Source of the DNA: Nephromyces sp. MM_2019
Lineage: Eukaryota > Apicomplexa > Aconoidasida > Nephromycida
Assembly (NCBI GenBank): GCA_015657535.1
Contig: JADHZB010000915.1
Location: 26,288-90,287, forward strand
Direction of reading: 5' to 3'
DNA: 64,000 bases
A program made the translations under genes and the position numbers. The notes beneath the pieces were generated by a model that was not told where the DNA came from, searched no databases, and was given only the letters and a program-made list of their open reading frames with translations. This document shows, one piece after another, positions 59,568-64,000 of this stretch. Position 1 is the first letter of the stretch; every line of letters begins with the position of its first letter.

Positions 59568-61932
59568 ATGGAGGGTGTCGGTAGTAGTAATTTGGACTTG
59601 AGCTGCGACGCAGAAATCCATTGCAATGGCGTTGGGATAACCGTAAATTCAGATGAGGGGGGGGGTATTCAGGATGAGGATGGGATGATGCCAGATGGAG
59701 AAGGGGGTGAGGGTTTGGAGCATGAAGAGGGGGGGATTTTGCAGGAGAGGCGGAAGATGATACAGGAGAAGAAGTTTCAGCTAGATGACGAGGAGGGGAA
59801 GAATACAATGCTCGACCAAAATGCTGGAGCTTGCTGCAGCAATGACTTGAGCGCAATCTTCACAGATTACTATCAGATAGTTATGTTGTATAGCTACTGG
59901 AGAGCATCCAAACATAACCAACAAGCGACGTTTGAGTTTTACTTCAGGTAGAAGAAATTCTACGCATCATCTATTTTTATTTTCAGTTATAAAAGCTAGG
60001 ATTCAATATCTTTGATTTTTCAGAGTACATGAACCTCAAGAAACTGTTTTTTTTCGATTTTATCGCTATAACCCTGGATTTTTCAGTGTACATACACCTC
60101 AAGAAAGTTTACTTTTTGTCCATTTTTTGTGAGTATATCCAGAAACTCAAAAGAAAAACAGTTTAATTCGAATAATGTTTTTGAATTAGTATCATGTGGT
60201 GTGTTTTTTGCGTTTTTGATTTGCAGAAATATCAAAAGCAGAGCTTGATTAAAAAGAATAAGCTGCTGAAGATGATTTTTCTGCGAATTTGAAAAAGCCT
60301 TCCCTTTTTTTGCATGTTTTTTTTGGCTGGCGCAAACTCTTTTGAAACTGTTTATTGTGTTCTATAAAAGACATTCTTCTCATGAAGGAGTGAGATTCCT
60401 CTTCTTTTCACCTGATTACAGCATTTTTTCAATTTTTTTTTCTCCTGATTTTCCTTTGAACACGCACGTTTTCTCTTTGGACTGTGTTTATACTTGGGAT
60501 TGGAGAAGCATTTTTCTCCTGAAAATGTGTGAAGCTTTTTGCTTGTGGGCTTGCAGATTTCAATGAGTGGGTTCTCAGCCAAATTTTTGAATCTTCTTCA
60601 AATTAGTGATTTCTTTAGGAAAGTGGAAAAATCGTGGTTTCTTTTTAAGAGAGTTTTTCTGCTTTTTTGGATGCTCAAATCCTCTTTTTCCCTCTAAAAA
60701 ATAGCGAATTTTAGATGGCCTTCACCACGGAATTACCCTGGAAGCACGCTGCTCAAATTTCTGCCATTCAAGCCTGAAGTGATTGCTTATTTGTTTAATA
60801 TCTCTAGGTGTTTTCACTTTGATTTTAATCCCGCTCTTCATTGGTTGAACCTTCATTTTTGTTGCATTTTTTGAGACTTTTTTTCTCGAATTTACAAATT
60901 ATACGGAAGAAGCTGAAGGTGGAAGCCAACGTGCAATCAAAACTCCCGCAAGAAGTTCATTTACTAGAAAGTATACACCATTTTTATGCCGAAAAAGCAA
61001 AGCTTCAGTGTGCGACTATCACACCAGTTGAATATTGAATATGAAATAAATTATTTTTCCATATTTAGATGTTTTTTTACCGAAAAGACTGGTGAAAAAA
61101 CGTCTAAATCTGGCTTTTTTCAATGTAATTTTTCGCCAATTAGCATTTATGATAGAGAAAGTAAAAGCCCTCTTTATCAAGCATTTCCTTCCTCCACCAG
61201 TTAATACATCAGATACCCTTCTTTCGGCTTATTTTCATTTCATTCCCACTTATTAGTTGCACAAATTTTGATATTTAAAAGCTCCAAGGGTTGCTTTTTG
61301 TATAGTATAAATTCCGGACTTTCAGGCTGTTTAACGCTCTGCTTTAGACTAGTTCAATTTGCTGTATTTAACTGGAAAAAGTTTTTTTCGTAAAGTGCTT
61401 GTTGTGACTATTCCAAGCGACTCATTTACACGTAATAAAGCGTATTCTTTGCGTTCTGATCTTCAACGTTTTGGAATTTTTGACTTTTTTGGCATTCAAT
61501 TTCCCAGGAATCTCTAGAATAATCCATTTTTCTGCACAATCACACTTTTTGGAGGTATTTTAGGAGGTTTTTTCATTGGATGAAGAAGAAGCAGTAAACC
61601 TTGAAGTTCCTGCTAGGTTTTGACCACTCCAAATTTATATTCAGAATGGCATTTTCCTGGCAAGGACTTGATTTTGTGTGTGTGATTGAAAAATTTTCGC
61701 CTTTTTTTTCATTTTTATGACTTTTAATTAGCAATTCTGGCTGATGTCGATGCAGGAACAAAACTAGGAATAAAAACTCTAGAAAAATACTCTATAACAA
61801 TCCAAATACGCTGTGCTTTTCTTGCAGAAAATGCCCTTTTTCCGGAGAATTTGCAGTTATTGCTGGGCTTGATGAAGTTATACATTTTGTAAATACTTTT
61901 CGCTTCACTTCCTGTCAAATAGCATTCATCAG
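59568..61932 (+). CDS. Nicotinate phosphoribosyltransferase, first two exons (3' part not found)
   Basis: NAPRT converts nicotinate and PRPP to nicotinate mononucleotide in NAD salvage. Exon 1 is 59568-59947; exon 2 is 61828-61932; the join is in phase. The match is the family N-terminus: FTDYYQIVMLYSYWRASKHN (98-117), then ATFEFYFRKCPFSGEFAVIA across the junction, then GLDEVIHFVNTFRFTSCQI. Known NAPRTs read LLTDLYQxTM...YW...FELFFRxCPFxGxFAxxAGL. About 95 extra residues precede this core, very rich in Asp/Glu/Gly (DEDGMMPDGEGGEGLEHEEG). The first ATG at 59568 was taken; no targeting peptide is evident. Exon 2 ends at 61932 (GTTAGA donor) but could extend a few codons. Later exons, including the phosphate-binding and substrate sites, were not found before the window ends; one phase-0 candidate lies at about 62595-62690. 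Intron 1 is 1.9 kb. Confidence 0.85.
60014..60110. repeat. Two-copy direct repeat, 63-bp spacing, in NAPRT intron 1
   Basis: GATTTTTCAGAGTACATGAACCTCAAGAAA at 60014 recurs as a near copy at 60077. Both copies carry an acceptor-like TTTTTCAG. No exon joins in phase at either copy. Confidence 0.75.
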
Positions 61933-62998
61933 GTTAGAAGATGGCAATGTCCACGGTGTTTTTGTATTTTGTTTTCAGCTATAGAAGTGGTACTTTTTGG
62001 CAGTAAAGCCTTGATTTTCGTTGCAATAGAATTTTAAGCAATGCACAGGTTGTTTGGTTTACACACACAAATCTTCCGAAAACAGCGCAAAAATCGTCCA
62101 AACAACACGCAAATCTTCAAAATTCGTGGTAATTTCACTGAATATGTTAATGCTTACGACAATGAAATTAGCAGTAGTTTCGAGAATTTTAAGTAGCGGT
62201 GCTTTCATACTTTATTCAAAGATGTGGGGTGTATGTACATCCATCGAAAACCTCTATAGTTACTGTATGTGTAACCAAATTTTCTTCAGTTGATGTTTTT
62301 GATTTAATTTTTTTCGATATATGACTAGGGATAAAGACTTGAGTATTCGTTATATCACCGCTAGTGTGTGCATAAATTTTTGTGTGTTAGGCAAGCTGCG
62401 CGCTTGTGTACGTACACTTGTAATTTCTGCGTAATTTTTCTTGCGGGATTACTGGATTGTATGCTTGTACAATTTAGTTGCTTTGAAAGTAAAATACAGG
62501 GAAATTCACGCATTTTCCTCCGAATATGCATGCTCAAACGTATAGGAAAGAAGCTGCTGTAAGCCCTGGTAATCATTGAATTAATAGGAAGATGATATAT
62601 TTGATGATATGAATTCTGCCAATTTCCCGTCTTCTTTTATGAAATTTTCCTGTTCCACGATCTCTTTCAAGAGGAAGTAATCTTAATCAAAGAGGATAGA
62701 ATTGATGAATTTTTTCATCTTCTTTATGAATTTTTGGGTATTTTTAGTATAAAGTTCACTTCTTTAGAGTTGAATTTTGGAAGGGCTCGTATGCTTCTTT
62801 GCTTTCAGTGGGTAATTGGGGATTTTCTTCATCACGCACATCATTTTATTAGCTGCAGAAAGAGCTGAACTATGCAATATTCAGGAGATGTGACACCAAA
62901 AAGCCATTAGTAAATCTCACCTGCAAACTACTATTATTTCTCCTCCCCTTTTATTATATTTGCAGAATGTAAACAAAACTGCTTAAAAAGACATATTT

Positions 62999-63348
62999 AC
63001 GCACATACCCACACACATATCCACACACACACGCATACCCACACACCCACATATCCACACACACACACATATCCACACACACACACACATATCCACACAC
63101 ACACACACACTCACGCACATATCCACACACACCCACATATCCACACACACCCACATATCCACACACACACACATATCCACACACACACACATATCCACAC
63201 ACACACACATATCCACACACCCACGCACACCCACGCACATATCCACACACACACACACACACTCACGCACATATCCACACACACACACACACGCACACCC
63301 ACACACACACACACACATATCCACACGCACACACGCACACACACACAT
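62999..63348. repeat. CA-rich minisatellite with CATATCCACACACAC units
   Basis: About 350 bp of units starting CATATCCACACACAC, varying in the number of CA steps and with occasional CGCA or CCCA. It produces long false Cys/Val-rich open frames on the minus strand (up to 198 codons), which should not be annotated as genes. Confidence 0.95.
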
Positions 63349-63964
63349 AAATTGATGTTGAAATTCCTCCTTAACACATTTCAAAATATGAATAAGTGCC
63401 ACCAAAAATGAACAAGGCCTGTTTATATGTTTAGCCTTTGAGATGTTATTTAAAAGCCGTTTGAAGCCCATTGGTTTATAATTCAATAGCTTCATGGTGT
63501 GCTCGCATTTTTTCAAAACCCATAGGATACACTCGTTTGCTGCCTCTGCTTCTGTAGTTTTGCTTTTGGTTTGCTTCATCAGCTTATCAAATTTTAGTAC
63601 CTCTTCTCATGACAGTAGTGAAGAAATCATCATTTCTACCCTCTCCTTTCCTGGAATGCCTCTATTGCATTTTCCTCTTTTATATATAGTTTGATATCCT
63701 TCCTTCTGCCTTTAAGAGTTCATCATTTTCTTAAATTTTTAGGGTTGAGGGTTTAATTAGTTCACAGGCATGAAGCTTATGATTCCGTGCGAGTTTATTA
63801 ACTCGAAAGACTTGTGTTTTTATCTTCTTCCTGTTTAATTACATAGTAGTGAAAACATCATTTTTCTGCTGTTTTTGCATTTTAAAGAGGGAATTTCCCT
63901 ATTCATCCGCACGCTGTTACTGCAACTTGCTGGATGTATATGTTGATATGAAGTCGCTTGATTC

Positions 63965-63967
<3 letters not shown>

Positions 63968-64000
<33 letters not shown>
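63968..64000. repeat. (TG)n microsatellite at the window end
   Basis: An uninterrupted TG run of 33 bases reaching the last base, so its full length is unknown. Confidence 0.95.

Larger units (their letters stand above)
61933..64000 (+). other. Rest of the NAPRT locus, exons unresolved
   Basis: The gene must continue here or beyond the window. An open block at about 62595-62690 (beginning EDDIFDDMNSANF) follows an AG but is in the wrong phase for the exon 2 end chosen. The remainder is intron-like and includes the large CA array and the terminal TG run. Confidence 0.35.

Noticed and set aside
62954..63579. Three long minus-strand ORFs rich in Cys and Val
   Set aside because: They are translations of the CA minisatellite in each frame.
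1..64000. CRISPR arrays, bacterial operons, ribosome binding sites or phage genes
   Set aside because: No regular spacer arrays or Shine-Dalgarno-led gene clusters were seen; spliced genes throughout show this is eukaryotic nuclear DNA.

Overview
The window looks like nuclear DNA of an AT-rich, intron-rich eukaryote. Almost every gene is split into small exons by GT-AG introns, whose lengths run from about 35 nt to 2.7 kb. Long CA/TG tracts and short tandem repeats fill introns and spacers. A lipoyl synthase with a signal-peptide-like leader plus a long transit-like stretch, an RsmD-type rRNA methyltransferase of bacterial/organellar type, and interstitial TTTAGGG-type repeats fit a plastid-bearing alveolate (an apicomplexan or chromerid relative). 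That assignment is inference; nothing here fixes the genus.

Layout: 475-8007 (-) RsmD-like rRNA methyltransferase, 8 exons; 9140-15950 (-) a large multi-pass membrane protein gene, with further exon-like segments up to 18887 that may be its 5' part; 20214-23487 (+) a predicted type II membrane glycoprotein of unknown family; 23818-26810 (-) an unidentified multi-exon gene; 27512-38153 (+) eIF2B epsilon, 8 exons; 38287-40438 (+) an unidentified 225-aa gene, 7 exons; 41716-47072 (+) mitochondrial phosphate carrier, 6 exons; 48444-50081 (-) an unidentified multi-exon gene; 50373-57015 (-) lipoyl synthase, 7 exons; 58113-59210 (-) a small unidentified gene; 59568 onward (+) nicotinate phosphoribosyltransferase, whose 3' part was not found before the window ends.

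Four genes (RsmD, eIF2B epsilon, phosphate carrier, lipA) were rebuilt exon by exon. Every splice phase matches, the summed coding length is a multiple of three, and the protein aligns with its family from remembered motifs. NAPRT was rebuilt the same way for two exons. The unidentified genes rest on open frames, splice signals and phase agreement only. Their exon edges are less certain, and exon chaining by eye can produce false joins.

The recognised genes are housekeeping: translation initiation control (eIF2B), organelle rRNA modification (RsmD), lipoate cofactor synthesis (LipA), mitochondrial phosphate import, and NAD salvage (NAPRT). There is no operon logic. The features most worth a second look are the telomere-like array and perfect hairpin inside an eIF2B epsilon intron, an Hsp70 fragment stranded in a lipA intron, a GC-AG intron in the phosphate carrier, in-frame repeat duplication in the 38287-40438 gene, and the unidentified membrane-protein genes.
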